A stretch of 64,000 nucleotides of DNA from RUG11690 sp045616665 (GCA_045616665.1 JAZLHE010000044.1:10754-74753), one strand, 5' to 3'. Positions 16,314 to 26,313 are shown, counted from the first letter of the stretch. The notes: a model not told the origin generated them from the letters alone. Numbers and translations are program-made.

Positions 16314-17345
16314 ATGAAAAAGAAAATTATTGTCACTGGTGGTACGGGTTATATTGGTTCACATACGTTGATAGAACTGATCAAAAATGATGAGTTTGAA
16401 CCGATTGCGGTGGATAGTTGCGTCCGTTCTACTCCTGAAACAATTCAAAGGGTGGAGGCCATTACGGGTGTGCGTGTGAAACATTATCAGGTGGATATTT
16501 GTGATAAAAATGCTTTTTTTAATGTTTTTGAAGAGGAAAAAGAGGTGGTAGGCATCATTCATTTCGCGGCTTTTAAATGCGTGCCCGAGTCGGTTGAAAA
16601 ACCACTGATGTATTATCATAATAATTTGCAATCTTTGGAAAATGTGTTGGAGGCCTGCGAAAAATTTCAATTGCAATATCTCATTTTCTCTTCGTCTGCT
16701 TCTATTTACGGCGATGTCAAGGAGTTGCCTGTCACGGAAAATACGCCGGTGGGAACCCCGTTCTGTCCATACGCCCATACCAAGCAAATCGGTGAGCAGA
16801 TGATCCGTTTCTTTACACAGCAACATCCTCGCTTGCAAAGCGTTATCCTTCGCTATTTCAATCCTGTAGGTAACGATATGAGTGGTCTTAATGGTGAATT
16901 GTCTCCCGATAAGCCCAATAACCTAATGCCTATTGTTACGCAGGTCGGCATTGGAAAAATGAAACAGTTGACGGTTTTTGGAATCGATTACGATACTCGT
17001 GATGGTTCTTGCATTCGTGACTATATTCACGTTTGCGATATTGCCGATGCCCACGTGAAGGCCTTGCTTTTCCTTGAAAATCAGAAAAATACAAGTCGTT
17101 GTGAAACATTCAATCTGGGTAGCGGCAACGGCGTTTCCGTATTGGAAATGATTGATGCCTTTGAAAAGGTCAATGGAGTCAAACTTAACTATGTTTTAGG
17201 CGAACGTCGTCCCGGTGATGTGCCGGCTATCTATAGTGACAGCAGTCGCGCCAATCAATTGCTTGGTTGGAAATGCCGATACGGTATCAATGAGATGGTG
17301 GAGTCGGCCTGGAAGTGGGAAAAGCATTTGGCACAGGAACATTAG
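16314..17345 (+). CDS. galE: UDP-glucose 4-epimerase
   Basis: 343 residues. The extended SDR start 'KIIVTGGTGYIGSHT' carries the NAD-binding GxxGxxG. The catalytic elements are 'SSSASIYGD' (Ser/Thr) and 'PYAHTKQIGE' (YxxxK). 'RYFNPVGNDMSG' and 'IRDYIHVCDIADAH' are GalE-type. It interconverts UDP-glucose and UDP-galactose for glycan synthesis or galactose use. A GNAT gene follows 22 nt downstream. Confidence 0.93.
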   Translation: MKKKIIVTGGTGYIGSHTLIELIKNDEFEPIAVDSCVRSTPETIQRVEAITGVRVKHYQVDICDKNAFFNVFEEEKEVVGIIHFAAFKCVPESVEKPLMYYHNNLQSLENVLEACEKFQLQYLIFSSSASIYGDVKELPVTENTPVGTPFCPYAHTKQIGEQMIRFFTQQHPRLQSVILRYFNPVGNDMSGLNGELSPDKPNNLMPIVTQVGIGKMKQLTVFGIDYDTRDGSCIRDYIHVCDIADAHVKALLFLENQKNTSRCETFNLGSGNGVSVLEMIDAFEKVNGVKLNYVLGERRPGDVPAIYSDSSRANQLLGWKCRYGINEMVESAWKWEKHLAQEH

Positions 17346-17367
17346 AATTCTATTCATAGGAAGAAAA

Positions 17368-18471
17368 ATGAAAATTAAGGAAGTTAAAACTCCTAAAGAA
17401 ATTCGTGAATTTATTCGATTTCCGAAAGAATTGTACCATCATTGTCCGTATTATGTGCCGCCTTTGGATCAGGGAGAGTACAATACGCTGACTAAGCATC
17501 CTGCTTTGTCGTTTTGTGAACTGAAAATGTGGTTGGCCTATCAAAACGGCAGAGTGGTAGGTCGAATCGCAGGCATTATCAATCGTAAGTGCAACGAAAT
17601 CAAGCAACAGCAGCGAATCCGTTTCGCTTGGTTTGATGTCGTGAACGATCTGGAAGTGGCCCGTGCTTTGTTCCAAAAGGTGGAAGATTGGGGACGGCAA
17701 AACCGTTTGACGGAAATTTGTGGTCCTTCGCGTTTCTCCAATATGGAAAAACAAGCTATGCTTATTGACGGTTTTGACCATACCGTTTCTATTGGCGCGG
17801 ATTATAATTTCCCGTATTATCCCCAACTGATTGAGCAACTTGGATTTGAAAAAGAAGTGGATTACATACAATATAGAGTGAAAGTGGGACAAATTCCCGA
17901 AAAATTTTCAAAATTGGCCACGCTTTTGTCTGAAAGATACAATGTCCGGTTGCGAAAATTTAAAAATAAACAGGAGTTGAGACAATGTGGAATGGAATAT
18001 TTCCAGTTGATCAATCAAAGTTACGTTGATATTTTTAATTTTATTCCTCTGACAGATGAAGAGATAAAATGGACTATTAATGAGAATTTTCAGGTGGCGA
18101 ATGTCGATTTGTCATCGGTGTTGGAAGATGAAAACGGACGTGTCGTTGGCTTTGCTTTCTGTTTGCCTTCTTTGAGTGAAGCCTTTCAAAAAGCGAAGGG
18201 AAAATTATTTCCGTTGGGTTGGCGTCATATATATAAGGCATTGAAAAAGAATAAGTTGGTAGATATGTATATTACGGGTGTATTGCCGGAATATCTACAT
18301 TCGGGCATACACGCCATTTATCATCGTCAGTTACACGAGAATTTCTTGAAAATGGGTTTCGAGTATGCGTTGGCTTCTCAGCAATTGGAAACTAATGTGG
18401 CAGCTCGCATCTGGAATAAATATGATTCTGAACCTTATTTTAAAAGACGTTGTTATAAGAAGGAATTGTGA
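17368..18471 (+). CDS. GNAT-fold acyltransferase-like protein
   Basis: 367 residues, two GNAT-like halves in tandem as in a Bacteroidota family annotated N-acetyltransferase. Segments include 'GRVVGRIAGIINRKCNE' (strands 4-5, the acyl-CoA side) in the N-terminal half and 'VDMYITGVLPEYLHSGIH' in the C-terminal half. No substrate is known. The ATG at 17368 follows galE closely; longer frames run back into galE in another frame and are discarded. It converges on the M50-like gene. Confidence 0.75.
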   Translation: MKIKEVKTPKEIREFIRFPKELYHHCPYYVPPLDQGEYNTLTKHPALSFCELKMWLAYQNGRVVGRIAGIINRKCNEIKQQQRIRFAWFDVVNDLEVARALFQKVEDWGRQNRLTEICGPSRFSNMEKQAMLIDGFDHTVSIGADYNFPYYPQLIEQLGFEKEVDYIQYRVKVGQIPEKFSKLATLLSERYNVRLRKFKNKQELRQCGMEYFQLINQSYVDIFNFIPLTDEEIKWTINENFQVANVDLSSVLEDENGRVVGFAFCLPSLSEAFQKAKGKLFPLGWRHIYKALKKNKLVDMYITGVLPEYLHSGIHAIYHRQLHENFLKMGFEYALASQQLETNVAARIWNKYDSEPYFKRRCYKKEL

Positions 18472-18539
18472 TGTCCATCTGAAATTATCGTTGCCTTTTC
18501 AAGATTTAAGTCAACCGGCATTTAAAGTTTGCGCAGTGA

Positions 18540-19214
18540 TCAAAACAAATGAAGGAGGAGTGTACTTTTGTATCCCATCCATACCGAAAATGCGACAAAC
18601 AGCAAAGCCCAAAGGAAAGCCGGAGTATGGGTGAATTTGGCCAAGTTGGTTGCGTCACCGGCAGCATTGGAATCCTTGATGCTTAAAAACAAAAGGATAA
18701 AGGAGGATGACACGGCTTCCATCATAATGACAATGGCGTAAAAAAGTGCGGCTAAGTCGATGTACTGCGACTGATTGGCGTAAATGATCCAGCCGTTGAA
18801 TCCGCAAAACAGTAAAATCCAGACCACGCCGTAGCCGTTTCTGATCCAAAACACCAGCATAAGCAAGAATAGTACCGAAAGTCCCACGATTAAACCATAT
18901 TGATAGCCGACTTCATTGAGATAACAGCAGAAATAGCCGACGGCTGCGGCGAAGGGATAACCGGCCAACGATACCAGGATATTGCCCAAAAGGTTAGGAC
19001 ATTGGGTGACGGTGTTACCTGAAGTGTCCTTCATTAATTCGATTTTTTTGACTTTACCCTGCATTAACAAGGCAAAGATGGCGTGTCCGAATTCGTGGAT
19101 GGCGGTGTTGATGATGTTGAAAAACTTTCCTATGACCGGAATTCGGGGTAAAATTAAAGCAATACCTATAAAAATATAGACTACAGGAATACCGTAAAAG
19201 TTTAAGTTTTCCAT
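18540..19214 (-). CDS. M50-like membrane metalloprotease
   Basis: 224 residues, with about six membrane helices. The zinc-site motif HEFGH (His40, Glu41, His44) lies in a membrane-proximal helix ('NTAIHEFGHAIFALL'), the arrangement of M50 and M50B site-2-type proteases. 'AAGDATNLAKFT' near residue 195 may supply the third metal ligand (Asp). Substrate unknown. PBP1A ends 26 nt upstream on the same strand, so they may be co-transcribed. Confidence 0.75.
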   Translation of the reverse strand: MENLNFYGIPVVYIFIGIALILPRIPVIGKFFNIINTAIHEFGHAIFALLMQGKVKKIELMKDTSGNTVTQCPNLLGNILVSLAGYPFAAAVGYFCCYLNEVGYQYGLIVGLSVLFLLMLVFWIRNGYGVVWILLFCGFNGWIIYANQSQYIDLAALFYAIVIMMEAVSSSFILLFLSIKDSNAAGDATNLAKFTHTPAFLWALLFVAFSVWMGYKSTLLLHLF

Positions 19215-19240
19215 TATTTTCTCCTTAGAATAGATGCCGC

Positions 19241-21547
19241 CTAATCAAAATTCAGTTCTTGGCGTTTTTCTTGGGCGGCTTGGTCTTCGCAACCGGTGGC
19301 CGCATCTCCTCTAAATGCTTCTGGGACAGTAAAATGGTATCCTTGTGACTGCTTTTCCGCAATTTTCTTGTAAGGAAGTTCCGAATCGGCATAACATTTT
19401 TGCATAAACAAGCCAAAAACAGGCAATGCGGTTCGTGCTCCTTGGCCTAATGCGGTGGAACGGAAATGAGCAGAACGGTCTTCACAACCCACCCAAATTC
19501 CACAGGTGAGCACAGGTGTATAACCGACAAACCATCCGTCGGATTGGTTGTCGGTGGTTCCTGTTTTGCCGCCGAGCGGGAAAGTGAGTTTGTATTGACC
19601 TCTCAAACGTCCGCCCGTACCAAAGTCAACCACGCCTTGCATTAATCTCACGGTCTTGAAGGCGGTAATTTGGTCAATGGCTTCGTTGGTCTTCGGAACG
19701 TAGGTGAAAATCACATTGCCTTCCTTGTCGCAAATTCTGGTGATAAAAGTGGGTTCCACATAAACTCCTTGGTTGGGGAAGCAGTTGATGGCGCCGACCT
19801 GTTCGTACAAGGATAATTCGCAGGCACCAAGACAGATGGCCGGAACGGCCGGAATTTCGGAGGTCATACCCATACGGCGAACCAATTCGATAACGGCATC
19901 AGGACCATATTGCTTCATAATATAGGCGGAAACCTGGTTGAGTGATTGTGCTAAGGCCTCGCGCAGCGGCATCATCTGGCCTTCTTTGTAATGCCCCGAG
20001 TTGCGCGGCGTCCACGTGTTGCCGTCAGGCAGGTGGATGGTGACCGGAATGTTGGGAACCATTGTGCAGGGCGAGTAGTCACCGGTGGACATGGCCACGG
20101 TATAAACGTAGGGCTTGAACGTGGAACCAACTTGTCGGCGCGACAATTTCACGTGGTCATATTGGAAATACTTGTAATTCGTTCCGCCAACGTATGCCTT
20201 GACGTGTCCTGTGTTGACATCTACCGCCATCAAACCGCAATGCAGGAAGGACTTGAAGTAGCGAATGGAATCCATCGGCGTCATCACGGTGTCTTTCATC
20301 CCTTCCCAGGAAAAAACGGTCATTCGTACTTTTTTGTTGAAAGCGGCTATGATTTCCTCTTCGGAGGCACCGGCATCTTTCATCCGCTGGTAACGGTCGG
20401 AGCGTCTCATCGCAGCATAGAGAATCTTGTTGGTTTCTTCTTCGCTCAGATTGACAAACGGTGCATTGTTTTTACCACGGATATGCTCGAAAAACATTGG
20501 CTGCAGGTATTTGCAAACGTGTTCATAGACGGCTTCTTCAGCGTGTTTCTGCATTCTGGAGTCAATGGTGGTGTAGATACGAAGACCGTCGCTGTAAATG
20601 TCGTAATGCGAACCGTCGGGTTTGGGATTGTTTTTGCACCATTCGGTAAGGTACAATCTCAAGTATTCTCTGAAGTAAGTGGCACTTCCCGCCGTGTGGT
20701 CTTGTACCAGGAAATTGGACATATCGATATTCAATTGCTGCAATGAATCGCATTCGCTGTCGGTGATGAAGTCGTATTTGTTCATTTGCGACAAGACAGT
20801 ATTGCGGCGTTCCTTGGAAGCGTTGGGATTTCTAACAGGACTGTATTTGGTAGGGGCTTTGAGCATACCGACCAAAAGAGCCGACTCTTCCGCGCTCAAG
20901 TCAATAGGTTCTTTGTTGAAGTAAGTCTTGGAGGCAGATTTGATGCCCATTGAGTTGTTACCGAAATCAACCGTGTTGAAATAAAGGGCCATGATTTCGT
21001 TTTTCGAAAATTCGCGTTCCAGTTTCACGGCCACCACCCATTCCTTGAATTTGGTAAGGACTAATTTCAGTTTGTTGGCCTTGGGATCACGCGGAAAGAG
21101 GTTCTTGGCCAATTGCTGGGTGATGGTACTGCCGCCGCCTTTGTGGTTGGATGTCAGCACGCCAAATCCCACGCGGAAAAGGGCACGGAAATCAATGCCG
21201 GAATGTTTGTAAAAACGAGCGTCTTCGGTAGCTATCAGCGCGTTGACAAGGTTGGGCGATATTTCGTCGAATTTACAGCTGGTGCGGTTTTCAAAGTAAT
21301 ATTTGCCTAATACAACACCATCTTCGGAATACACTTCCGTGGCCTGATTAGTCTCAGGATTCTCTAAATCGGCAAAAGAGGGCATAAATCCCAGCCAACC
21401 TAATGAAATTAAGGCAAAGATAATGAAAATGACGCCTGTGCAAGAACCGTAAAAAATCCAAAATGGCTTAATCCACTTGCTTTTGGGCCAAGAGGATTTG
21501 TTTGATCTGCTGCCTTTGGAACTTTTCTTATTTCCGCTATTATACAT
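19241..21547 (-). CDS. Class A penicillin-binding protein (PBP1A type)
   Basis: 768 residues. A basic cytoplasmic tail is followed by one membrane helix near residues 30-55. The GT51 transglycosylase domain has 'TEDARFYKHSGID' (catalytic Glu) and 'GGSTITQQLAKNLF'. The transpeptidase has the active-site Ser in 'GSTFKP', then 'QSLNQ' (SxN) and 'GGKTGTT' (KTG). It polymerises and crosslinks peptidoglycan at the outer face of the inner membrane. Start ATG 21547 lies 26 nt after a TAATTTTG box. Confidence 0.95.
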   Translation of the reverse strand: MYNSGNKKSSKGSRSNKSSWPKSKWIKPFWIFYGSCTGVIFIIFALISLGWLGFMPSFADLENPETNQATEVYSEDGVVLGKYYFENRTSCKFDEISPNLVNALIATEDARFYKHSGIDFRALFRVGFGVLTSNHKGGGSTITQQLAKNLFPRDPKANKLKLVLTKFKEWVVAVKLEREFSKNEIMALYFNTVDFGNNSMGIKSASKTYFNKEPIDLSAEESALLVGMLKAPTKYSPVRNPNASKERRNTVLSQMNKYDFITDSECDSLQQLNIDMSNFLVQDHTAGSATYFREYLRLYLTEWCKNNPKPDGSHYDIYSDGLRIYTTIDSRMQKHAEEAVYEHVCKYLQPMFFEHIRGKNNAPFVNLSEEETNKILYAAMRRSDRYQRMKDAGASEEEIIAAFNKKVRMTVFSWEGMKDTVMTPMDSIRYFKSFLHCGLMAVDVNTGHVKAYVGGTNYKYFQYDHVKLSRRQVGSTFKPYVYTVAMSTGDYSPCTMVPNIPVTIHLPDGNTWTPRNSGHYKEGQMMPLREALAQSLNQVSAYIMKQYGPDAVIELVRRMGMTSEIPAVPAICLGACELSLYEQVGAINCFPNQGVYVEPTFITRICDKEGNVIFTYVPKTNEAIDQITAFKTVRLMQGVVDFGTGGRLRGQYKLTFPLGGKTGTTDNQSDGWFVGYTPVLTCGIWVGCEDRSAHFRSTALGQGARTALPVFGLFMQKCYADSELPYKKIAEKQSQGYHFTVPEAFRGDAATGCEDQAAQEKRQELNFD

Positions 21548-21572
21548 TTTTACTGCTAATTTAGTTAAAAAA

Positions 21573-21580
21573 CAAAATTA
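21573..21580 (-). promoter_or_regulatory. -7 promoter box of the PBP1A gene
   Basis: Minus-strand TAATTTTG, 26 nt before the ATG. Confidence 0.45.
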
Positions 21581-21662
21581 ACTATATATAGCATATAAGT
21601 TTTGGAATATGAATATTATTTTTCAACAGCTAAAAGTGCATTATGTGGAACTGAAAAATGAA

Positions 21663-22919
21663 TTATTTTGTTTTTTCCAAATAGTGTTTTATCAACGCTT
21701 TGTCTTTCCTTGATTCCGTGATCATTCGCAGTGCTTTGTTCACTTCGTCAACGGTGCCCACGCACTCAAAGGGCTTGTTGGGCGCAATGCCGGTGAGTTC
21801 GTCAAAGTATTGACGCAATTCGATTTTGTTGAGCAGGTCTTCACCAAAAATCTGTATCATCGTGGCATCATCGATGAACGGTGACAGGATGATGTAGGCA
21901 AATAAACATTTGGAACAGTTGCAGCACCATTTGTTTTCCTTGCTTCCAGCGTTGCAACTTTTGAAAACAGGAAAATATTGTGGATGGCGGGCAAACATCT
22001 CAGCGATCTGCAACTCGGTATAAGGTCGTAAATGGCTGTAGTAGTGGTTGCAATCGTTGAGGAAGGTTTTGACGTAATATCTGAAATCTTCTTCGTATTC
22101 CAATGTCTTTGAATATTGGTGGTTGATTTTGGTTCCGGGAATGGTCGGTTCGTTGGCACTGGATTCGTTTGACAAGGCAACTTGTCGCGTGTTGGTGGCG
22201 TAACTGACTAATAATGAGTAGAAACTGAGCATAGCCGAAAAAGGTGTGTGTCCGTTCAAAAAACCTTCCTTGTTGAGACTTAGCAGTTGCGGCGCGATTT
22301 CCCTATGCAGTACGACAATGTCTTCGACATTGGGAAAACCGGCAATGCGGGCACAGTCTAACGTGGCGCCGCGCGGATTGATGATGAACGGAATGATGTC
22401 CTTCGTTTGCCTCAAATCCTCTAAAGTTACCACAGAATCCTTGCCGCCGCCAATAGGAACAATAACGTGCCGAGTGTCGCTAACTTGCGGATAAACCAAT
22501 TCGTCGCACTGACGGCTGTCGTCGGAGAATTGAAAATGAACGAATTCTTCTTGCGTTGTCTCGATTTTATTCTGATAGAAAAATTCTCCTAATCCGTTGA
22601 AATATAGTTTCTTCCACCAATCCTGCATTTCTTTTGTCAAATGATAGGGGTGAACGAGAAGGGTGGCTGAACAACAGCATTTCCAATAACTGATTAACTC
22701 AATGAGTCCAATTTGGAAAACAAGTCCATTGACATAATTCTCTTCGATGTGATTAATGCCGTATTTTCCTAAAGACAACTTCATTTTAGGTTGAAATTCG
22801 TAAGATCCAACGGCAAAGAAAAATTGAATATCTATCTCGTTACCCTTGATGTTAAAATCATATTTTTGATATTCGAATACTGGAAAATCTTTGCGTAATT
22901 GTTCGTATTTTTCGTTCAT
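21663..22919 (-). CDS. MurL-like UDP-MurNAc-L-Ala-L-Glu epimerase
   Basis: 418 residues with a PP-loop 'VPIGGGKDSVVTLE' (residues 154-167), then 'INPRGATLDCARIAG' and 'ALSNESSANEP', 'INHQYSKTLEYE' and a Cys-rich 'KWCCNCSKC'. This set matches my memory of MurL, which uses ATP to invert the terminal L-Glu of UDP-MurNAc-L-Ala-L-Glu so that cells can make D-Glu peptidoglycan without glutamate racemase. It sits immediately behind a PBP gene, fitting a wall role. The name is withheld because I cannot test against other PP-loop relatives. Confidence 0.68.
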   Translation of the reverse strand: MNEKYEQLRKDFPVFEYQKYDFNIKGNEIDIQFFFAVGSYEFQPKMKLSLGKYGINHIEENYVNGLVFQIGLIELISYWKCCCSATLLVHPYHLTKEMQDWWKKLYFNGLGEFFYQNKIETTQEEFVHFQFSDDSRQCDELVYPQVSDTRHVIVPIGGGKDSVVTLEDLRQTKDIIPFIINPRGATLDCARIAGFPNVEDIVVLHREIAPQLLSLNKEGFLNGHTPFSAMLSFYSLLVSYATNTRQVALSNESSANEPTIPGTKINHQYSKTLEYEEDFRYYVKTFLNDCNHYYSHLRPYTELQIAEMFARHPQYFPVFKSCNAGSKENKWCCNCSKCLFAYIILSPFIDDATMIQIFGEDLLNKIELRQYFDELTGIAPNKPFECVGTVDEVNKALRMITESRKDKALIKHYLEKTK

Positions 22920-23055
22920 CTTTAATTTTTTATCTTAATTCAAAATGTTATTTTTCTTTGTGGTGAATAAATGTCTTGGCTAAAATCCTTTAACCCAAGT
23001 GCTTTCGCGTTTTCTGATTTTTAGTTTCTATTTAAGATTTTCAGTTTAAAAAGCG

Positions 23056-23064
23056 TATTTTTGC
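23056..23064 (+). promoter_or_regulatory. -7 promoter box of the YqgE gene
   Basis: TATTTTTGC. It implies a leader of about 35 nt before the ATG at 23106. Confidence 0.55.
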
Positions 23065-23105
23065 AATGTGAAAATCATCTTACAAAAATAAGAAAAATCT
23101 ACATT

Positions 23106-23687
23106 ATGATTGCGGCTGATGAATTTTTTGATGTTAAACCTACGGAATTTGCTTTGTCGGCAGGAAGAATCTTGATTTCCGTTCCCTTTTACAATGATCC
23201 GTTTTTCAATCATTCGGTGGTTTTGATGACGGATTATGAGGAAAATTCCTGTGCCGGTTTGGTGTTGAACAAGGCATCTCGACTGTCGGTCCGGAAGTTG
23301 ACGAGTGAGATCAAGGTGGATGATAAAATGTTTATCGGAGGACCTGTTTTGCCCGATGGTATTTTTTGTGTGCATAATTTTGAAAATTCCAAATCGGCCA
23401 ATAAGTTGTTGCCTGGAATTTATATCGGTTCGGATGAAATCCTGCTGTCGTTGATTGAACATCACGCCATTCCAACTTTGAAGTATCGTTTCTTTGTCGG
23501 CTATGCGGGGTGGTCTCCAGGACAGTTGGAAGGTGAGTTGAGGGAGAATATGTGGGTGATTGGCGCGGCCACTCCGGAATTGGTTTTTGACACACCAGCC
23601 CATTTGATTTGGGAAACAGCTGTCCGCAATTTGGGTGAATCCTATCAACATTGGCTGAAACTTCCTCGCAATATTTCCAATAATTAA
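23106..23687 (+). CDS. YqgE/AlgH family protein
   Basis: 193 residues. It shows 'GRILISVPFYNDPFFNHSVV', 'GLVLNKAS', 'IGGPVLPDGIFCVH' and 'FFVGYAGWSPGQLEGEL', all typical of YqgE (DUF179). It is a cytoplasmic protein of unknown biochemical role. The ATG at 23106 fits the family start; the longer frame begins inside the promoter region. The 250 bp after it hold only the lpdA promoter. Confidence 0.9.
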   Translation: MIAADEFFDVKPTEFALSAGRILISVPFYNDPFFNHSVVLMTDYEENSCAGLVLNKASRLSVRKLTSEIKVDDKMFIGGPVLPDGIFCVHNFENSKSANKLLPGIYIGSDEILLSLIEHHAIPTLKYRFFVGYAGWSPGQLEGELRENMWVIGAATPELVFDTPAHLIWETAVRNLGESYQHWLKLPRNISNN

Positions 23688-23895
23688 CAACGCGTTCGTT
23701 TGGGATGTTTGCTGACTATTGCGGCAAAAGTCGTTTGTTTTGTCACAAATGGTTTTACATTGGCAAAATACTTCTTTTGCTGTCTTAAGAAAACAATTAA
23801 AACGAAATCCATATTCTTTAAAAGTGATGTTTTTAAAATAATGGGAATAATTTTGAAAAATAAGCCAAGAAAGAGGGTTGTTTAAATAGTTTTTG

Positions 23896-23904
23896 TATTT
23901 TTGC
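23896..23904 (+). promoter_or_regulatory. -7 promoter box of lpdA
   Basis: TATTTTTGC preceded by TTTTTG, 35 nt before the ATG. Confidence 0.6.
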
Positions 23905-23939
23905 AGATTGAAGTAAATTAAGGAATAAAGTATATAACT

Positions 23940-25331
23940 ATGAATTACGATTTGATTGTTGTCGGGAGCGGTCCCGGAGGTTATGTGGCGGCTATTCGTG
24001 CCAGCCAGTTGAATATGAAGGTTGCGGTTGTTGAACGTGCCGAAGTGGGTGGCATTTGCCTGAATTGGGGTTGTATTCCCACCAAGGCTTTGCTGAAGTC
24101 GGCACAAGTGTTTAACTATGCCAAACACGCGGCCAACTATGGCATTTCCGTGGAAGGCGTGACTGCCGATTTTGAAGCTGTGGTCAAACGTAGCCGTACC
24201 GTGGCCGATATGATGAGCAAGGGGGTTCAGTTCTTGCTGAAAAAGAACAATGTGGAAGTCATTAACGGCTTCGGTAAAATTGTCAAAGACAAAAAAGTGG
24301 AAGTGACGAAAGCCGACGGCAGCGTGGAGTTGTTTGAAGCCAGTCATATCATCTTGGCAACTGGCGCACGTTCCCGTTCTCTGCCCAATGTACAGCAGGA
24401 TGGAAAGAAAATTATCGGTTATCGTGAAGCACTGACTTTGCCCAAATTGCCTGAAACAATGGTGGTTATGGGTTCTGGTGCCATCGGTAGCGAGTTGGCG
24501 TTTTTCTATGCTTCTATGGGTACGAAAGTCACTATTGTGGAATATATGCCCAATCTGGTTCCCGTTGAAGACGAGGAGATTTCCAAACAGTTGGAACGCT
24601 CTTTCCGCAAGGCCGGCATCAAGACGATGACTTCCGCCGCTGTGGAAAGTGTGGATACAACAGGTGACCTATGTAAGGTCTCCGTCAAAGATGCCAAAGG
24701 CAATATGGTCGAACTGGAATGCGAGATCGTTTTGTCTGCCGTTGGCGTAATCACCAATTTGGAAGGCATCGGCCTGGAAGAATATGGTGTCGCTACAGAA
24801 CGCGGTAAGGTGGTGGTGGACGACTACTATCGCACCAATCAGGATGGAATTTATGCCATTGGTGACATCGTTCACGGTCCCGCTTTGGCACACGTGGCTT
24901 CTCACGAGGCTTTGGTCTGTGTAGAGAAAATCGCCGGTTTGAATCCTACTCCGGTAGATTATGGCAATATTCCGGGCTGTACATACACTACGCCTGAAAT
25001 TGCTTCGGTGGGTTTGACCGAACGCAAGTGTGTGGAACAGGGCCGCGAGGTACTGATCGGAAAATTCCCATTCACGGCTTCCGGTAAGGCAACGGCTTCC
25101 GGCAGCCGTGACGGTATGGTGAAGTTGATTTTTGATAAAAATACGGGTGAATGGCTCGGCTGCCATCTGGTTGGCGATAATGTGACCGAAATGATCTCGG
25201 GTGCCGTGCTGGCTCGCAGTATGAAGGTGACAGGTCCTGATATTATCCACGCTGTACATCCTCACCCCACGCTTTCTGAGGCTATAATGGAAGCCGCAGC
25301 CGCTGCTTACGGCGAATGTGTTCATTTATAA
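23940..25331 (+). CDS. lpdA: Dihydrolipoyl dehydrogenase
   Basis: 463 residues. FAD-binding 'VVGSGPGGYVAA' starts the protein, the redox disulfide is Cys40/Cys45 in 'GGICLNWGCIPTK', the NAD site is 'GSGAIGSELAFF', and 'AIGDIVHGPALAHVA' and the His-Glu pair in 'HPHPTLSEA' complete the active site. It reoxidises dihydrolipoamide in 2-oxoacid dehydrogenase or glycine cleavage complexes. No E1/E2 genes adjoin it. Confidence 0.95.
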   Translation: MNYDLIVVGSGPGGYVAAIRASQLNMKVAVVERAEVGGICLNWGCIPTKALLKSAQVFNYAKHAANYGISVEGVTADFEAVVKRSRTVADMMSKGVQFLLKKNNVEVINGFGKIVKDKKVEVTKADGSVELFEASHIILATGARSRSLPNVQQDGKKIIGYREALTLPKLPETMVVMGSGAIGSELAFFYASMGTKVTIVEYMPNLVPVEDEEISKQLERSFRKAGIKTMTSAAVESVDTTGDLCKVSVKDAKGNMVELECEIVLSAVGVITNLEGIGLEEYGVATERGKVVVDDYYRTNQDGIYAIGDIVHGPALAHVASHEALVCVEKIAGLNPTPVDYGNIPGCTYTTPEIASVGLTERKCVEQGREVLIGKFPFTASGKATASGSRDGMVKLIFDKNTGEWLGCHLVGDNVTEMISGAVLARSMKVTGPDIIHAVHPHPTLSEAIMEAAAAAYGECVHL

Positions 25332-25351
25332 TCGAAATGTGACCAGTTTTT

Positions 25352-26293
25352 ATGGCAATGATGAAGAAAATTTTGCTGTTTTCATTGATACTTCTGATTG
25401 GTGCTACGGGATTCTCTCAGGAATGGAAGAAAAACCATCATCGCGAGTCGTACGAAAAAAACAATAAGGGACGAAATTTCGGTGATGACGTAGAAGATCA
25501 GGGTTTCAATTTTATCATTGCCGGTGGTTGCTATTTCGGTTCCAAATACAATGCTCAATACTATAACGGAAGTCTTGAAAACGAGAATAATCTCGGCTAT
25601 ATTTTCGGTAACAAGTATTGGTATGATGAAATCAACCGGACGATTCAGAACTATTATCCCTATATCAGCGATTCGGTTTATCTGGGTGGTCCGTTGGGCA
25701 ATATGAGTTACAAGGTCAGCGTGTTTGTCCAGTTGGGAGTGAAGTACCGCTTGACGAAAAACTGGGGCATACAGTTAACCTATTCTTACGCCCATTTGAT
25801 TGCGAATGGCGGTTTTAGATTGTTGTATAATGCGCCTTCTGGAAACATCGGTAACCGGACGGGAATGCTCGACAATCAGTATATGGTCGGGCGCGAAGAT
25901 CGCTCTATGTTTGATTTGTCTGCTTGCTATGTGTTTACTACCAAGTCAATTGTGAAACCGTATTTGGAAGCCGGGCTGCAATTCAATTTTGTGCGCGTCA
26001 AGAAGATGGAGGCTTATTTTTATGATGACAATAAAAATAAGATCTTGACTTTCGATGTCTTAAATAATTATCAGCAGAATATTCCAGGAGTGCAATCCGA
26101 TGGATCTAAAGTGCGTTATGGCGGTCCGGGTTTTGGCTTTTCTGCTTGCGCAGGCCTAAAAATCGCCTTTAACAAGGTGATTTCCATTGATCCTAATTTC
26201 TATTTTTCTGCCAGCAAATTTGGTCTGGAAGGTTACAAGGATAAGTTCTCGTGCAATTTCGGCGTGCTTATTCGATTCGTTTTTAATTCATAA
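25352..26293 (+). CDS. Outer-membrane beta-barrel protein
   Basis: 313 residues. A signal peptide (MMKKILLFSLILLIGATGFSQ) is followed by a charged linker and alternating beta-strands ending in a terminal aromatic-containing strand 'FGVLIRFVFNS', typical of small barrels (OmpA/OMP_b-brl type). No lipobox. ATGs at 25352, 25358 and 25361 are all possible; the signal peptide fits each. It precedes the T9SS cargo by 20 nt and probably shares its transcript. Confidence 0.7.
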   Translation: MAMMKKILLFSLILLIGATGFSQEWKKNHHRESYEKNNKGRNFGDDVEDQGFNFIIAGGCYFGSKYNAQYYNGSLENENNLGYIFGNKYWYDEINRTIQNYYPYISDSVYLGGPLGNMSYKVSVFVQLGVKYRLTKNWGIQLTYSYAHLIANGGFRLLYNAPSGNIGNRTGMLDNQYMVGREDRSMFDLSACYVFTTKSIVKPYLEAGLQFNFVRVKKMEAYFYDDNKNKILTFDVLNNYQQNIPGVQSDGSKVRYGGPGFGFSACAGLKIAFNKVISIDPNFYFSASKFGLEGYKDKFSCNFGVLIRFVFNS

Positions 26294-26313
26294 AATCAAT
26301 TAAACTTCAAAAT

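Noticed and set aside
19991..20746. 251-residue plus-strand frame
   Set aside because: Antisense to the PBP1A gene, whose motifs are all on the minus strand.
23700..23885. 61-residue frame between yqgE and lpdA
   Set aside because: AT-rich, no promoter or family features; ends just before the lpdA promoter.
23046..24347. 433-residue minus-strand frame
   Set aside because: It lies opposite yqgE, the lpdA promoter and the lpdA start, all firmly identified on the other strand.
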